From Anaeramoeba flamelloides (lineage: Eukaryota > Metamonada > Anaeramoebidae), in assembly GCA_027625915.1 (NCBI GenBank), contig JANTQA010000020.1:2046001-2110000 (forward strand): a stretch of 64,000 nt of DNA, in the 5' to 3' direction. Of the stretch, positions 1-13,000 are shown one piece after another. The position numbers and the translations under genes were made by a program. Each line of letters opens with the position of its first letter. Position 1 is the stretch's first letter. A model generated the notes under the pieces. It made no database searches, was not told the origin of the DNA, and worked only from the letters and a program-made list of their open reading frames with translations.

Positions 1-292
1 ACAATTATAAAAAAACAAAAATTAAAAAATAAAAATTATTTTTTTTTATTTGAGGTTTTTCAAAGATAATAAAATAAATTAAAAATTTATAAAATGCTTG
101 AAAAAAAGTGTAAACAAAAGAATAAGAAGAAAGAAGTGAAAAAAAAAAAGAGGGGGGGTAATAAGTCAATTAAAAAAAAAAAAAAAAACAAGAAACGCAT
201 AAATAAAGAAAGTGAAGAAAGAAAAAAAAATAGAGATGAATTGAAAAGTAAATCTAAAGATTAAAAAAAAAAATTGTAATAGTCAAAAAAGA
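1..292. other. Downstream flank, no gene seen
   Basis: A/K-codon-like homopurine sequence with a G run near 151-158 and a poly-A run near 172-188. It lies 3' of the minus-strand gene. I see no ORF or RNA gene in it. Confidence 0.6.
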
Positions 293-2302
293 TTATTTTT
301 TTAACCATTCAAGACTAATTTTAAAGTTTGTTTCATCGCGTTTATTGGGGATTTGTTGTTTTTTTAATGGCTGTTCTACATTTACGGTGTGAGACAAATT
401 ATAAATTTTAGGATTTGTTATAATATTTTTAAATGGAAAAAAGTCAAAAATATTGTTTATATTAAATTTCATTTGGTTTAAATAATCCTTTGAGATAATT
501 TCCCAATAATTACCGTTATTAACGCCATATTTGGAGATTAATTCTTTTATTAGGTTAACCTTTTTACCTCTATTATTCGAGTAAAGGTTTAAAGGGTTAT
601 CGTCGTAGCGTAAGTTGATTAGTAAACTATAATTTTGGGTTACACCATCTTTTCTGATTAATTCTGAAGCTAATAATAGACAAGACAAAATAAATTTCGA
701 CTTGCCCAAATAAAATAGATGTTGATCGAAAAATGATTTTTTTTGCTCGTAGGTTACAAACCGGTCCAAACGATCGATAAAACGCTTTTCAAACCAATAC
801 ATTAAGACCTTTTCTGTAAAAATTTGTTTATAAATATTTTCTAATCTCTCTTTTAATATTTCGGAATTATTCTCATTACTTTTTACTATTTCTTCTCCTT
901 CTAACACTTCTTTTTCTTCTTTTAAAATTGTTTCTTGCTGCTGCTGCTGTTGTTGTTGTTGTTGTTTGTTGTTATTTAAATGAACAATATCTTTTAAAAT
1001 TTCCCAGAATTGATTACAAAGGAAATACGAATTATCGAGGTGTATTAGCGACAAAACACCAACTAATATTTCCAATACAAATTCTGTTAAAGTTCTTCTG
1101 GAATTTGATAACAGATATTTGAGTTGAGACTTAATAATAGACAGCTCTTTTTCAGAAGCACCCAAAACTTCTCCAATTTTAATTGCAAATTGATTGGTAT
1201 AAGGAGTCAAAACCTTTTGAGAGGCGCCTCCCGAAATTACCCACAATTGCCCAGTTAATAATTTAAAAAGATCTTTTCCGTTTTCAACGATAGAGGAATT
1301 GATTTTGGTCTTTTTGACCTGCGTTTTTTCCTTTACTTTGTTGTCTATCTGTTCGTTCCTTTCAATTCTTCTTTTTCTTAAGAACGGAGAGGTGCTCTGG
1401 AATTTTTGTTCGATCGATCTTGAGCGAACCAATCTTCTTTCTTTTGTTTTTGTTTTTTGTTTTTGTTTTGTTTTTGTTTTTGTTTTTGTTTGCGGGTTTG
1501 TGTGTGTCGCAAGATTTCTCCCGAAACTTTGTTTTTGTTCTAAATTCAAATTTTGCAATAATTTTTGGTTTTCGTTTAGTTTGCTCTCTTTTTGGAGTTT
1601 TGTTTGAACTGACTGTTCCATCTCTTGTTGGTTTTGTTGGTTATTTATGATTTTGTTTCTTGTTGTATCAAAGTAATTTTGCTTTGGATTTTGTCTTTGC
1701 TTGTTAAGATTTATTGTTGAAATTAGTTTTGTTTGTAAATCGATTGTAGTTTCGCCTTTGATATTATTTTGTTGTTGTTGTTGTTGTTGTTGAAACATTT
1801 GGTTTGTGAAATTACGTTGGTTCGTTTGGTTATTAGAGAAGGGAATATTTGAGTGATAAAAATTTGGTGGAATCCATTTGGGCCTTGTAAATGATTGGGT
1901 ATTCATAGGCTGGCGGAGTTGATTTTGTTGTTGTAATTGACTTAAAAATGATCCCACCCTTAGCCTTTCTGTATCAAATAAAGGCACACCCACCTGCTGG
2001 TTGAAATAGCTGTTTGTTGTCCCAGAGTCGAGCGAAGTTGCACGGCTCAATTGGACATTTCTTCGGAATGGTAAATTGCTATTCCTATTGGAAGTGAAGT
2101 TTGCCCTCTGTACTCTTTCTTGTCCCTTGGATAAATTGGGTTGCGGGACTTGAGAACTGCTATTTAGAATTCGTAGGAAACTTGGTTTGATGTCGTTGAG
2201 ATTTTGGTTTTGTTTGATCTCTTTTTGATTTTGATTTTGATTTTGGTTTTGACTGAAATTAGAGAATTGTGAAACAAAATCTTTATTTTGGTTAGGATTC
2301 AT
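293..2302 (-). CDS. Unrecognised N/Q-rich protein, 669 aa
   Basis: I do not recognise this protein. The open frame runs on upstream to about 2332, but the first real ATG in frame is at 2302 (MNPNQNKDF), so I start there; the frame ends at a TAA before 292. Residues 1-270 are Asn/Gln-rich with NQNQ and poly-Q runs, followed by a Lys/Thr alternation (KTKTKTK) and a basic stretch RSRSIEQKF. From about residue 345 the sequence becomes ordinary and hydrophobic-rich (GQLWVISGG, TEFVLEILVGVLSLIHL), broken by one poly-Q loop near residue 450. It then continues as a folded, mostly helical C-terminal part (MYWFEKRFIDRLDRF, SKFILSCLLLASELI). There is no signal peptide or membrane segment. The bases just 5' of the ATG read TTTTATTTTAG on the minus strand, a good splice acceptor, so a 5'-UTR intron or an upstream exon is possible. 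The real length and conserved C-terminal half make it a believable gene; its function is unknown. Confidence 0.75.
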   Translation of the reverse strand: MNPNQNKDFVSQFSNFSQNQNQNQNQKEIKQNQNLNDIKPSFLRILNSSSQVPQPNLSKGQERVQRANFTSNRNSNLPFRRNVQLSRATSLDSGTTNSYFNQQVGVPLFDTERLRVGSFLSQLQQQNQLRQPMNTQSFTRPKWIPPNFYHSNIPFSNNQTNQRNFTNQMFQQQQQQQQNNIKGETTIDLQTKLISTINLNKQRQNPKQNYFDTTRNKIINNQQNQQEMEQSVQTKLQKESKLNENQKLLQNLNLEQKQSFGRNLATHTNPQTKTKTKTKQKQKTKTKERRLVRSRSIEQKFQSTSPFLRKRRIERNEQIDNKVKEKTQVKKTKINSSIVENGKDLFKLLTGQLWVISGGASQKVLTPYTNQFAIKIGEVLGASEKELSIIKSQLKYLLSNSRRTLTEFVLEILVGVLSLIHLDNSYFLCNQFWEILKDIVHLNNNKQQQQQQQQQQETILKEEKEVLEGEEIVKSNENNSEILKERLENIYKQIFTEKVLMYWFEKRFIDRLDRFVTYEQKKSFFDQHLFYLGKSKFILSCLLLASELIRKDGVTQNYSLLINLRYDDNPLNLYSNNRGKKVNLIKELISKYGVNNGNYWEIISKDYLNQMKFNINNIFDFFPFKNIITNPKIYNLSHTVNVEQPLKKQQIPNKRDETNFKISLEWLKK

Positions 2303-2320
2303 AAACCTAAAATAAAAAAG
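2303..2320 (-). promoter_or_regulatory. Possible splice acceptor immediately upstream of the start codon
   Basis: On the minus strand the sequence TTTTATTTTAG ends 4 bases before the ATG at 2302, a pyrimidine-rich tract plus AG like the acceptors of the CK1 and PUF introns in this window. It suggests a leader intron or a missed 5' exon. I could not identify a unique donor. Confidence 0.4.
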
Positions 2321-2539
2321 AAGAAAAAACAATTAATTCTTAATTGCTGGGGTGTGTTAAAAAGTTAAAAAAATAAAAAATATTTTGAAAGTTTAATCAG
2401 GTTGGTTTTATTGACTTTGAAGGTTTTCTTAGATTTAAAATCATATGTTTCTTTCAGATTTCCTTGATCTGTTTTCTTTTAAACCACCAAAAGTTTTTTT
2501 TGATAAAAAATGGGAAAATTAGATAGATTATTTTGTTTT

Positions 2540-2860
2540 TTGTTTTTAAACTTTAAGGTTTACAATCCCTGAAGAATAAGAAAAAAGATTATCATGTGTT
2601 CGGCGTAAGTACTTGTTATTTTGGAACTTTATTGATCAATCTTAAACTTGGTATGGATTTTAATAATGGTTTAATAGTGGCTATTTTTTCTTTTTTTTTC
2701 TCAAATCTGAATTGACGAATATTCTACTAATAGACTAGGAAGGCAAGTAACTTATTTAATAAAAAAATCTGATTCTTGGTTGCCAATTGAAATTTTTATT
2801 TATTTTTTGGTTTTTTTTTGAGCTTTTAATTAATTATATTTTTTCATTTAGTTCATTGAC
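2540..2860 (+). repeat. Copy 1 of a decayed protein-derived repeat (other copies at 51.9-52.5 kb)
   Basis: The stretch from AAGGTTTACAATCCCTGAAGAA to the TTGGTTGCCAATTGAAAT motif near 2780 aligns with two copies in inverted orientation at 51935-52515. In the best copy (minus strand at 52515-52400) it translates as LRFTTPEEWKEF then ILYLGVRSFYFG, after which the frame breaks; here the same reading is LRFTIPEE and then stops. It therefore looks like pieces of an old repeated coding sequence. The source family is not recognised. Confidence 0.55.
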
Positions 2861-2862
2861 AT

Positions 2863-4370
2863 AAAAGTAAATCAAGATTCTTTTCTACAACCCAAAAATC
2901 AAAATTATTATTAAATCTTATTGTTTTAAAAAATTAAAAATCTCAAAATATCAATTAGATTTCAAAAAAAAATTAATTTACTAATGATTGATCAAGATAC
3001 TGGTTAAATTAACAAATTATAAAAGTTCAAAATATCTTTAGATTTTCCAGATAACAAAAGAATTTCAGTTAGATCAGATATTAATCAATTCCTTCGAATA
3101 ATTGAAAAAAATATGCTCTACATAACCCACCAATACCCAATAAAAACTTTTAAAAATGATTTTTATTCAAGTAATTATTAATAATTTGTTGTATTGTAGA
3201 GTATCTTAACTTTCTCATGATTTTCTGTTTTATTCAGAAAATAAATAGAGCTCTTTGAAAACAAAGAACTACAAAATTCTGAAATTTAAACAAGAAGAGT
3301 AAAATTAAGAATCGACTCTTTTCTTTTAATTTCTGAAAAAACAACGAGAATAAAACATGTTTAAAATGGAAAAATTCAACTTCAATTTTAAAAGTGGTTA
3401 ATAAAACAAATGATATAAACAGACAAACTTTTCCTCTGGTTTAAAATAAATTATAATTTTTTAAATTGTCAAAATAAATGTTAATTTTTTAAATTATCAA
3501 AATAAACAAGAAATTTTGGAAAATATATAAAATTTGGTACTTTCTATAAGGTAATTATCTGACCTAACAAAAAACATATGGTAACTTCGATTTCTGAACT
3601 AAAAAAATAAATATTTTTTTAAAATTATTTTTGAAAATAATAATATTTTTAAGTAAAATTATTAATAAAAACGATCCAGTTTTTTTATTATGGTCACTAA
3701 AATAGTTATAAAATGTTTGAATATTTAGAAAAAAATAAATATAAGTTTTAAAATTGGGATAAATTAGAGCAATTAATACGCAGCCCTTCAATTCTGATAT
3801 AACAAAAACATTCATAAAATAAATGATAATGTGTTCTTATTCTTTTAATTATTGTAGGTATTGTACAATTTATGAAATTAAATCGGTATTTTTTGATGAT
3901 GTTGAAATCTAAATTTGAGTTTTTAAATTAGTTCACAATTGAAGAAAAATCTACATTTGTTCAAGTAATACTAATTTTAAATAAATCATTAAAATTCAAA
4001 AAAAAAAAAATATAATTGAGATTTTTATTTTCATCAAAAACCAATTTTTAATAGTTTTTCTTTTTTTGTTTGATAAAAAAAAATCCAAAAAGAATTGAAT
4101 GTTTAAAAAAAGAAATAAAAAAAAAATGTATTTAAATTTCAAAATTTATACTAATTTCCAAGAATTAAAGTTTATATTTTTAATTTTTTTTGTGAAAAAT
4201 TGCAAAATTAACCCCTAGCTACCAAATATGGAATTTTGATGAGATTAAATTAACAATTTCTATTTCAAAGAGTGGATAAATATAGTTTATAGAAGATTTT
4301 TAAACTTAAAATTGTTTTCTAAGATCAACTTCAATGAAAAAGTCTATAAAATTGATTATCAAAATCGAAG
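2863..4370. other. Intergenic, no gene seen
   Basis: AT-rich sequence with scattered poly-A/T tracts. The only open frames are short, lack sensible starts and show no protein-like composition. No repeat match to the rest of the window was noticed here. Confidence 0.5.
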
Positions 4371-4372
4371 TA

Positions 4373-5068
4373 AACTATTTTTCAGTCAAAGGGGCCCAGT
4401 TGTAATGGAATAATACATGTGTTTAAAGGGTTTGAATAGATATTAGAAGAAGAATACTATTTTGGAAATTTCCAAAATTGAAATCATTTTTTATACATTT
4501 TTGTTTTTTTTTTTCGATTTTTTTTTAAAACGTAATTCATTTACAAAAATATTTTTTATTGCAAGATCAATAATAACTTGGTAAAAAGGTATTATTCAAA
4601 GGTTATTGAATCCATTAGAAATGATTGTTGAGAAATCATATTGATTTCTATTGGAATTCTTTTTGGATCTTTGATTCTGATATTTGTTAAATAATTGTGA
4701 AATATTTTCACTTCATTTTCCTTTCGTTTTTCAAATAGAGACAACAAATACCAACAAACTTCGTTTGGTGACTTGATTTCGAAAAGAAAAGTTTGGAAAA
4801 TAAAGTGAAAATTGTTTCTTATTTATTATTCAAAAACCAGATAAAGTTGAAAACGAACATTGTTGTTTTTCTCAAGAGGGTTTCTAAGAATTTGAGTTTT
4901 GAAATTTTTAAGAAAATTTATTGATTTATGAGTTTTATTCAAGAAATATATCAATAATTATTTGATGGATATTATTCTGATTATTTCTTATTTGTTCTTC
5001 AAAGGTCAATTATAAAAAATAATTGATATTTAAAAAAAAATGTTCGCCCCTTTGACTTAAACAGAGTT
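4373..5068. mobile_element. Non-autonomous TA-target DNA transposon, family M1, copy 1
   Basis: The element starts AACTATTTTTCAGTCAAAGG and ends, read inverted, AACTCTGTTTAAGTCAAAGG. The ends therefore form a terminal inverted repeat of about 25 bp with an AGTCAAAGGGGC core. A TA dinucleotide flanks both sides (4371-4372 and 5069-5070), the duplication expected for the Tc1/mariner superfamily. At 696 bp with no transposase frame it is an internally deleted or MITE-type copy. A shorter homologous copy lies at 11206-11746 and decayed pieces lie at 34790 and 41925. Confidence 0.8.
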
Positions 5069-5070
5069 TA

Positions 5071-5815
5071 TAATATAAAAATATAAATTTCATAAAATTG
5101 ATAAGAAAAAGGTTTTGAACCAGTAAAGTGAGTCAATTTTCTTGAAAGATTGTTTAATTGGCTTTATAAAAGGTTATATTTATACTAATTTTTTAAATAA
5201 AATAATTATAAACCCAAAAAAAAAAAAAAAAAAAAAAAAAGGATAATATTTAGGAAACAATTATTATTATTGAAATTTGATTAATATATATAATTAACTT
5301 CTCAATTTTTCAACATACTTCAAAGAAATTAGCAAGAAGTAATATTACCGCTTTAATCAATTTTAAAATTGTTTTAAAATTTTTTAAATCATAATTTTCA
5401 TTTCTTGTATTTGTATTTTCGTTTTCATATATTTTTCTCCAATTAATTTATCTTTTTCCTGAAATAAATATTTTTCTAAATGGCTAATGATGATTGTAAT
5501 TTAAATTCAGTTCAATTGAAAAAGCAAATAAGGTTAGTTGATGATATCAAAAATGGATAAATGGATAATTTTTGTTGGAATTTAAATAAATTTAGTAATC
5601 TATTTTTTTATTGAATTCAATTCAAAATTTTAATATAGCTTTTTTTTAATACATATTTTTTTTTTGTTTTATAATTTATATAAACGATAAATAATTCATA
5701 AAAACCTTCTAACCAAGATAATTAATATAGTATTTCCCTTATAATTTCTTAATACAAATTTTTTTTCAAAAATATCTGTAATTATTTGTACCAAGGCGAG
5801 AAAATTAACAATATT
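5071..5815. other. Intergenic, no gene seen
   Basis: AT-rich spacer with a poly-A tract of about 25 bases at 5216-5240. No ORF or repeat match was recognised. Confidence 0.5.
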
Positions 5816-5817
5816 TT

Positions 5818-5945
5818 TATCTTAATGGGGTGATATTTATAGCTACAAGAAAGAAAAATATTTTGATTGTTGTCTAAACAATGAGTCAAATAGTGTGAGT
5901 TATTATTTTTTGAAATGCGAGGATCTTCAAGGAAAAAAAATTAAT
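5818..5945 (+). repeat. Dispersed ~130-bp repeat, copy A
   Basis: The segment GTGATATTTATAGC ... GAGGATCTTCAAGGAAAAAA matches 47030-47155 in the same orientation, with the spacing of its conserved blocks (AGAAAGAAAAATAT, GAGTTATT, GAGGATCTT) kept. It is non-coding in all frames. It could be an old MITE or SINE-like repeat; no termini were resolved. Confidence 0.5.
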
Positions 5946-7063
5946 TAAAAAAAAATAAAAAAATAATCGAAAATTATATAAAGTTTTTTTATTCATTTTT
6001 TTTTAGATCTTTAAAGCTGTACAAATTTTAAAATTCTAATAAAAGTATCAAAAGTAGGTACTATCAATGAAAAAATTAACTTTTTCTAAATTTCAATATT
6101 TGAAAAAAGTTATATTCTTCACCCTCTTTAGACTCTCAAAATAAATAACACTATCCAAGAACAACACATTTTGAATTCTATTTATTAATAATAAACATAA
6201 CTGGTTAATTAAGATCTCTAGAAAATTCACATTTTTTCTTTCCATCTTCATCTTCTATTTTTTATATTTAGAAACTTTAATAAACAACTCTGCCATTGAT
6301 TTCTCAAAAAAAAAAAAAAAAAAAAAAAAAAATTAAACCTCATTATCATTTGAGTATTATCTAACAAAGATCTTTTTTTTGGAAATAACCAATATAAATA
6401 ATTCCAAGAAAAAACGTTATTTTTATCATTTTTTTTTAGCTTTATTTTCAAAAAACAAAAATAACAATTTTGTACCAAAAATTTGTAATTCTGGTTGGGT
6501 GTGCAAGTGTGGTTGTAATTTTCTAATTTGAAAATGTCGGATTTAATGAACATATTTTTTTTAATCTTGGATAATACTTTTCACTGAAATTTCTTTTATT
6601 TAAAAGGATTGATATTTTGGGTTTTTCAACTACTTTTTATTAAAAAGAACTTTATACAAAAAATTAGTTTGTATAATTTAATTTCTTATAAAGGTTTAAA
6701 TTTGAATAAAAATCAATTTTCTAAAAAGCTATTTTTTTGCTCAAAATATAAAAGACAATCAAAAAAGTAAAAAGATAATTATTATTTATAAAAAATTAAA
6801 AAAAAAATTAAGAAAAAAGAAAAAATAAGTGAAAAAAACAAAAATAAGAAAAAAGAAATAAAGACAATTTGTTAGGAATAATAGAAAAAAAAAATAAATA
6901 AAAAAAAACTTTACGAACTTAACCAAGTGGACTTGGGATAAAGATAAATAGATAGATAAATAGACAGATAGAAAGATAAATTCATCAATAAGAAAACTTA
7001 TTTTAAAAAAAAATAAAATCCCAATAAAGTTGGATTGGAATTAAAAATAAATCTTAAAAATAA
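5946..7063. other. Intergenic between the first gene and the CK1 3' end
   Basis: Contains poly-A/T tracts (for example 6307-6331) and a GATA-type microsatellite at about 6941-6985 (GATAAATAGATAGATAAATA). The 101-codon minus-strand ORF at 6248-6553 is poly-F and low quality. No gene is supported. Confidence 0.5.
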
Positions 7064-10000
7064 TTAATCTTTTCTCAATTTTTCTTGAATTGAAATAAAT
7101 AGCTTATCTAGATCATCACATAAACGATCGAGTTTTTTCAAAGAAAGTTTTTTTTCTGATAAATCTTGCAAACGGAAAAATTGTTTTTGAATTTTTTCAT
7201 CCTGTTTGACTTCTCTTAAATGCCAAATTTCCTTTAGAATTAAAAATTTTTGTTCGATGATTTCTTTTTTTTTTAAAGTTTTTTCTTGAACAAGCAATTT
7301 CTGTTCAGATTTTTTAAGTTTTTTTTTTTTTTTTTTCTTTTTTTTCTTTCTGCCACGACCATAAATTAATTCTCCATTTTCAATCATAACTTTTTTTTCA
7401 TTAATTAAATCTAATAAATTGTTGTGATCGTTTTGTAAAAGGATTAAAGAATGGTAACTCAAATTTCTTCTTAATTCCATTTTAATATATGAAATTAATT
7501 CTTCTGTTTTTTCATCTTTATATTCTGGGTTGTTCTTTAAAATCTCATCTATTTCCCGAACACTATGATAGATTGCTCGGCATTTTAAAGAATAGATTTC
7601 TCCCAATCGCAAAAAATGCTGTGTTTCGATTTCCTTTTGCTTTTCTGTTACTTCTGTTACTTGCTGTTGTTTTAATAATAAATGCTCGACTGTTAGTTTT
7701 AATTTTTCATTTTGTTTTGAATTATAAAATTTTTTTCGCTGTTCTAATTCATTTATTTTTTCTTCCATTTTTGGATCAAGTTCGCTTTCATTATCGGAAC
7801 CCGATACGGTTTCCTTTTTTAACTCTTTTTTTCTCCCTTCCTTTATGTTAATCTCATTTTTTTGCTTTTCATCATCGATTAACTGTATTTTGTTATTTGA
7901 TTTGTTTTCTATATTATTATTCTTCTTTTCTTTTTCAATTTCAATTTCAAATTCTTTTTCTTTTTCAATTTCTTTTTCATTTTCATATTTTTTTTCATTT
8001 TTGTTTTGGTTTTCATTTATATTTTTAGAAATTTCATTCAAATTGTCATTAGAAGTTTCGTCTTTCATTTTGCTTTCTGTTTCATGTTTAATCTTCCAAT
8101 CAAATTCAAAATCATATAAATATCCCTTCTTCAGAAATAAATTTCGAAAATTTGATCGAAGTAAACTATAGTTTGGTTCATCTTCGAAACTTAAATTTTT
8201 ACAATAATCAAGATAATGAATAAATTCAGCTATTTTTAATAAAAATAAAAAAGATATAAATGTTAATGAATTAATAATTACAGTTTCCAATAAATTTTTA
8301 ATCTAACAAAATGAAAAATAAGAATAAAAACTATAATTAAAAGTTTTTTGCCAAAATTAAAACAGTTAGAAGAATAACAAGAATACAACTTTTATTTAAT
8401 TCTGGAAATATTTTTAATTTTTCCAAATATATTTTTAAATAATTGTTTTGTTTTTTTGTTTTTTTTTGTTTTTTGTTTTTCGTTTTTTTTTCCAATTGGA
8501 TTGTAATTTACCCGGGTTTGAATTTTTTTTTTGGAATGATTAATATTAAGTGAATGTTTTGTTCTTTGAAATAGAAACTACCAAATAAAGTTAGTTGTTT
8601 ATTTTATTTATTTCTTTTGTGGAAGAAGTGTGAAATAAACTCTCGATATACCTCAAATCTAAATTTCTAAAAAGATATTTACGAGTAAAATGATAGATTT
8701 TATTATTTTAATAAAAAGTTCAAAATATTTGAGGAACTATAGATCAAATGAGATATGTTACTTTATTAAGTTTAAAATTAGATCTTTATAAATAGGGTCC
8801 ATTTAAAGGCTGATTTGTTAAGGATAAGAATTTGTTTCGAAATTTTCTTTCTTTTTGCTTTTTTTTTTATTTAATTTTTTTAAGATTCCAAATCTTGTTT
8901 TCGCAAAATCCCAGTACAAGATACAAAATTCTATAGTATTCAACTAGTCCCAGTAACGACTGGAAAGATTGTTCGGAAAGTTCGATTCGCTGCATTTAAG
9001 TTCAGTTCAGTCCGGTTTGTGTAAGATCTAATCAGTTGAATTCGGTTTGTTTAAGATATAATTAGAACAAGTTCTTGTTTAGGATCTAATAAGGCCAAGA
9101 TTATTCATTCTTGTAATAATTTTTTAGTACTTTTACCTTGTAAAAATACTTTAAAAAATACAAAAAGGGGAGGAACCGAAGAAACCGAAGGAACACAAAT
9201 AACCATAAAAAAAAAAAGGGAATTTGGAAAAAGTATAAAGTTTAAAAAATAATAAAGTTAGTTGTGGGTATCTAACCTTTGATTAATCAATAATTATTAA
9301 TAAATTTTCAACAAATTAAATAATATATTTTTTGTTTTAAGAAAACTTCTTCATTTTTTCTTCTTCATTTTTTTTTTGTAATTAATCCAAATATTTTTAT
9401 CTTACAAAACTAAATTAAGTTTCAAATATTTCCAATAATTGTATCTAACCTAGATGCTTTATGAATTAGAAGCTACAAATTTAGTCACTTCAAAATTCTC
9501 TCATTTCCAGATTAAATGTTTCTAACATTTAACCCTTAGCAATAAAATAAATCATCTCTCTCCAAAATTATGTAGCACAATTATTTACATAAATATTAAT
9601 AATTATTTTTTTTTTTATTTTATGAGTTTTGTAAATAAGAAATAATTATTAATATTTTCATTCGTTGGGTGGACCGATTTTCTTATTTCCCATATAATTT
9701 ATTTATGATGATGTTTGTTTTAAAAAATGAAAATTAGTGTGTGAAAATTTTTGAATTGGATTTTATTAATTTCATTAAAATATGTCCCTACGACCCAAAA
9801 AACACTAAAAATGAAAAACTGATCAAATACTTTCCATTATACAATTAAAAAAACAAAATGATAAAATAAAAATAAATAAAGTTTCAATTTAGCTTTTTCT
9901 TGAAAACATTTTTTGCCAAAATCATTGAATTCAAACTTGAAATTATGTATATTTTTAGATACACTATCTTGTTTAAACTCATTTACAAAAACAAATTCTA

Positions 10001-13000
10001 AATTATGGGGAATTTTCTTTTCACAAAAGGCACTAATTTGGTCCTCAAATGTTTTTTTTAGTTTTAAATGGTAAAATAAAAAAAAAGTTAAACTAAAAAG
10101 ATAAACTCTCTGGAAAAGCATTCTAATTTAATATATTAAGTTATTCTTTGATTTCAAACTTTTCTCAACCCCAATTTTTCAAAAAAAAATAAAAAAGTGC
10201 ACAGTAATTCCAAAAAATATTTTCGATATTCAAAAGTTGAGAGTGTTTTTATTCTAAACAAAATTATCACAGTGTTTAATTGAATTAAGTTATGTTCTTA
10301 ATTTCGAAAAATATTAATCAGAAAAAAATAGTGCTTAATTTTATTAAGGACATATAGACTGTTTAAAAAAATATTTTAAAAATTCTTTTCATTAATAAAC
10401 TTTGAATAAGATTATTTCTCAGAAAATATAGTTATTGACAAAAATTCTGGAATTGAGAATTAGAAAAATAATTGATTTTTTTGTAGGCAGATTTAAAATT
10501 TTAGATGCATCCTTTATTGGATTTTTTTAAAATGTAGATATTCAAATAAAATTTTGTATGTACAGAAATCATCTTTTATTTCAATTAATCATATGTTATT
10601 ATTTTGTTTAATCTGGATTTTAAAAGAATCAATTAAGAACACAATCTCTAAAAATAGTTGAAAATCATTTTTTCTGTTGTTGTTTCTTTTCTTCATGATC
10701 AATCAAAGTTTATTTTATAGAAGGAAAAAATCATATATTTTTTAGAAAAGCGACTGTTCTATATAAAATGAAACAATAATTTTATCATACATCAAAAATT
10801 TTCGATGTTTTCTATATTGGAAAAAAAAAAAAAACAAGATCAACTCTTTGTTGGATTCACTGTAAAATCAAAAGGCTTTGGCCAAGAATATTTAAGTATA
10901 ATATTGAATTTAAAGTAGAATTTACAAAATCTCACAAAGTTTCAGTATTCAACTTAAAATAATATTTGAGAAATTTAAAATGGACTTGTTAAATGGGGAT
11001 CATTACATTAAAAGAAAATGTCATAAATTATTATTTAATTGTTAATATATGGGTGCATGAATTATTTAAAAAATTTATTTTTTTGTAAATTTTCCGTTTT
11101 AACAACTTTATTTATTGTGTTAATATTAAAAAAAAAAAAAAAAAAGATTTGACTCCTGCACAACACTATTATGATAAAATAAAATTGAAAAAAAAAGCCA
11201 GATGAAACTACTAAAGCATTTTCCAGTCAAAGGGGTACAGTTATAATGGGCGAATTACATGTGTTTAAAGGGTTTGCAGGGAGATTAGAAGAAAAATTTT
11301 ATTTTGTAAATTTCAAAATTGAAATCATTTTTTCACATTTTTCCTTTTTTTTTTTTCGATTTTTTTTTTAAACTGTAATTCATTTGCAAATTTTTTTTTA
11401 TTACAAGATCGATAGTCACTTGGTAAAAACCTGTTATTCTAAAGTTAATGATAAAGTCAAAATGATTATAGAGAAATCATATTGATTTCTATTGAAATTT
11501 TATTTGATCTTCAATAGGAGATCAAAATGAACAGTGTTGTTTTTTTCAATAGTGTCCTATTAAGAATTTGGGTTTTGAAATTTTTAAGAAAATCTATTGA
11601 TTTATGAGTTTTATTTCAGGCATATATCATCTTTTCTTTGATGTTTATTATTCTAAATATTTCTTTTATTTAATCTTCAAAGGTCAATTATAAAAAATAT
11701 TTGATATTTGAAAAAAACGTTGGCCCCCTTTGACTGAAAAAAAGTTTACTTTCATTAACCTTTCATCTTTCATAATAAAGTTTATATACAATATAATCAA
11801 AATTACAGAACTTCAAATTCATGAGGGTATTGTATTTATTGTTTTTATTAGTATATCCACTTTTTTTAAAAGTCTCTAGTCGAGAAAAAAAGGTGTTTTT
11901 TCGGATAAAAAATTACAAATAAATGGAATGGATGAATTTTAGTTTAATTCAACTTCAAGATATTTATTTTGATAGAGAATAACTAATAGTTTTGAAAATG
12001 TTGTACTCATCTAATAAAACTGAAATAGAGAAAAAAAATTCCTTGTGATAATTATTGCCGTGTAAGTCAAGTGCCGTAGAGTGTCTAGCTTTTCTTGAGG
12101 TTTTCGGTTTTATATGTTAAGTGTTCTAGGTTTTTTTTGAGTTTTCTGTTTGTTTTGTGAAGTGTTCTAGGTTTTTTTTACTTTTTTAAATAAACCGAAA
12201 ATTTATTAAAATTTTCTGTTTATTTCAAAAAGTAAAAAAAACCTAACGAAAATCTATTGATTTTCCGAATAAAATAGAAAACCTCAAAAAAACCTAGAAC
12301 ACTTCATAAATAAACAGAAAACTCAAGAAAAGCTAACATTTTACTCAATTCTTTTGAATTCTGAAAAAGCTAACGGCGGTTTTTTTAAATTTTTGAAATA
12401 AACCGAAAATAATTCTTTAATTATCAAAATAATTGGTTATCAATGTGAAAGATATTTATTAAATTTTCAATACTTTCAAAATAAACTATTTTTCAAACAA
12501 AAGGGCACACCTCTCAAATCGTCAATACCATCGACTTTGATTGTTAATAAGATAATTACTTATTGGTGATTTTCATTTTAATTATTCATTTTTTCATTTT
12601 TTGCTTTTTTTATTTTTGGAATTGAACAGTTGGAAAATGAAAAAGCAAGATCAGAAGAAACCAATTTGGAAATAATCTACCAGTGTATAAATGGAAACAG
12701 TTTAAGTTTGATTTCGAATCAAGATAGAAATAGGAATTAAGAAAGACCATTATTGGATTGATGCATGGAACAAAGTAAAGAGAAATAAAGAAAAAACATT
12801 CCAACAAAATACCCAGATGAATTGCAACTTTATATTGAAAATGGGACTTTAAAGAACAAAAGTTTGACGTGTAAAGAATTATCAATAAAATGTTGAGAAC
12901 TTTTTCCCCAATTCGCCTTGTTCAAAGGTTTTTATTGGGTTTTATAATTTTTTTCATTACAATTTACAAAACGAGATTTCTCATTTCAAATAAAAGGGCA

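Noticed and set aside
1299-1650. Plus-strand hydrophobic Phe/Val-rich ORFs
   Set aside because: Antisense shadow of the Lys/Thr repeat and N/Q-rich part of the minus-strand gene at 293-2302.
7064-8290. Stand-alone membrane-anchored coiled-coil protein
   Set aside because: The hydrophobic N-terminus is intron; EFIHYLDYCKNL with FRNLF and FDW is the end of a CK1 kinase domain.
8960-9010. Possible tRNA (GTTCGATTC B-box-like string)
   Set aside because: No matching acceptor or anticodon stem and no A box at the right distance.
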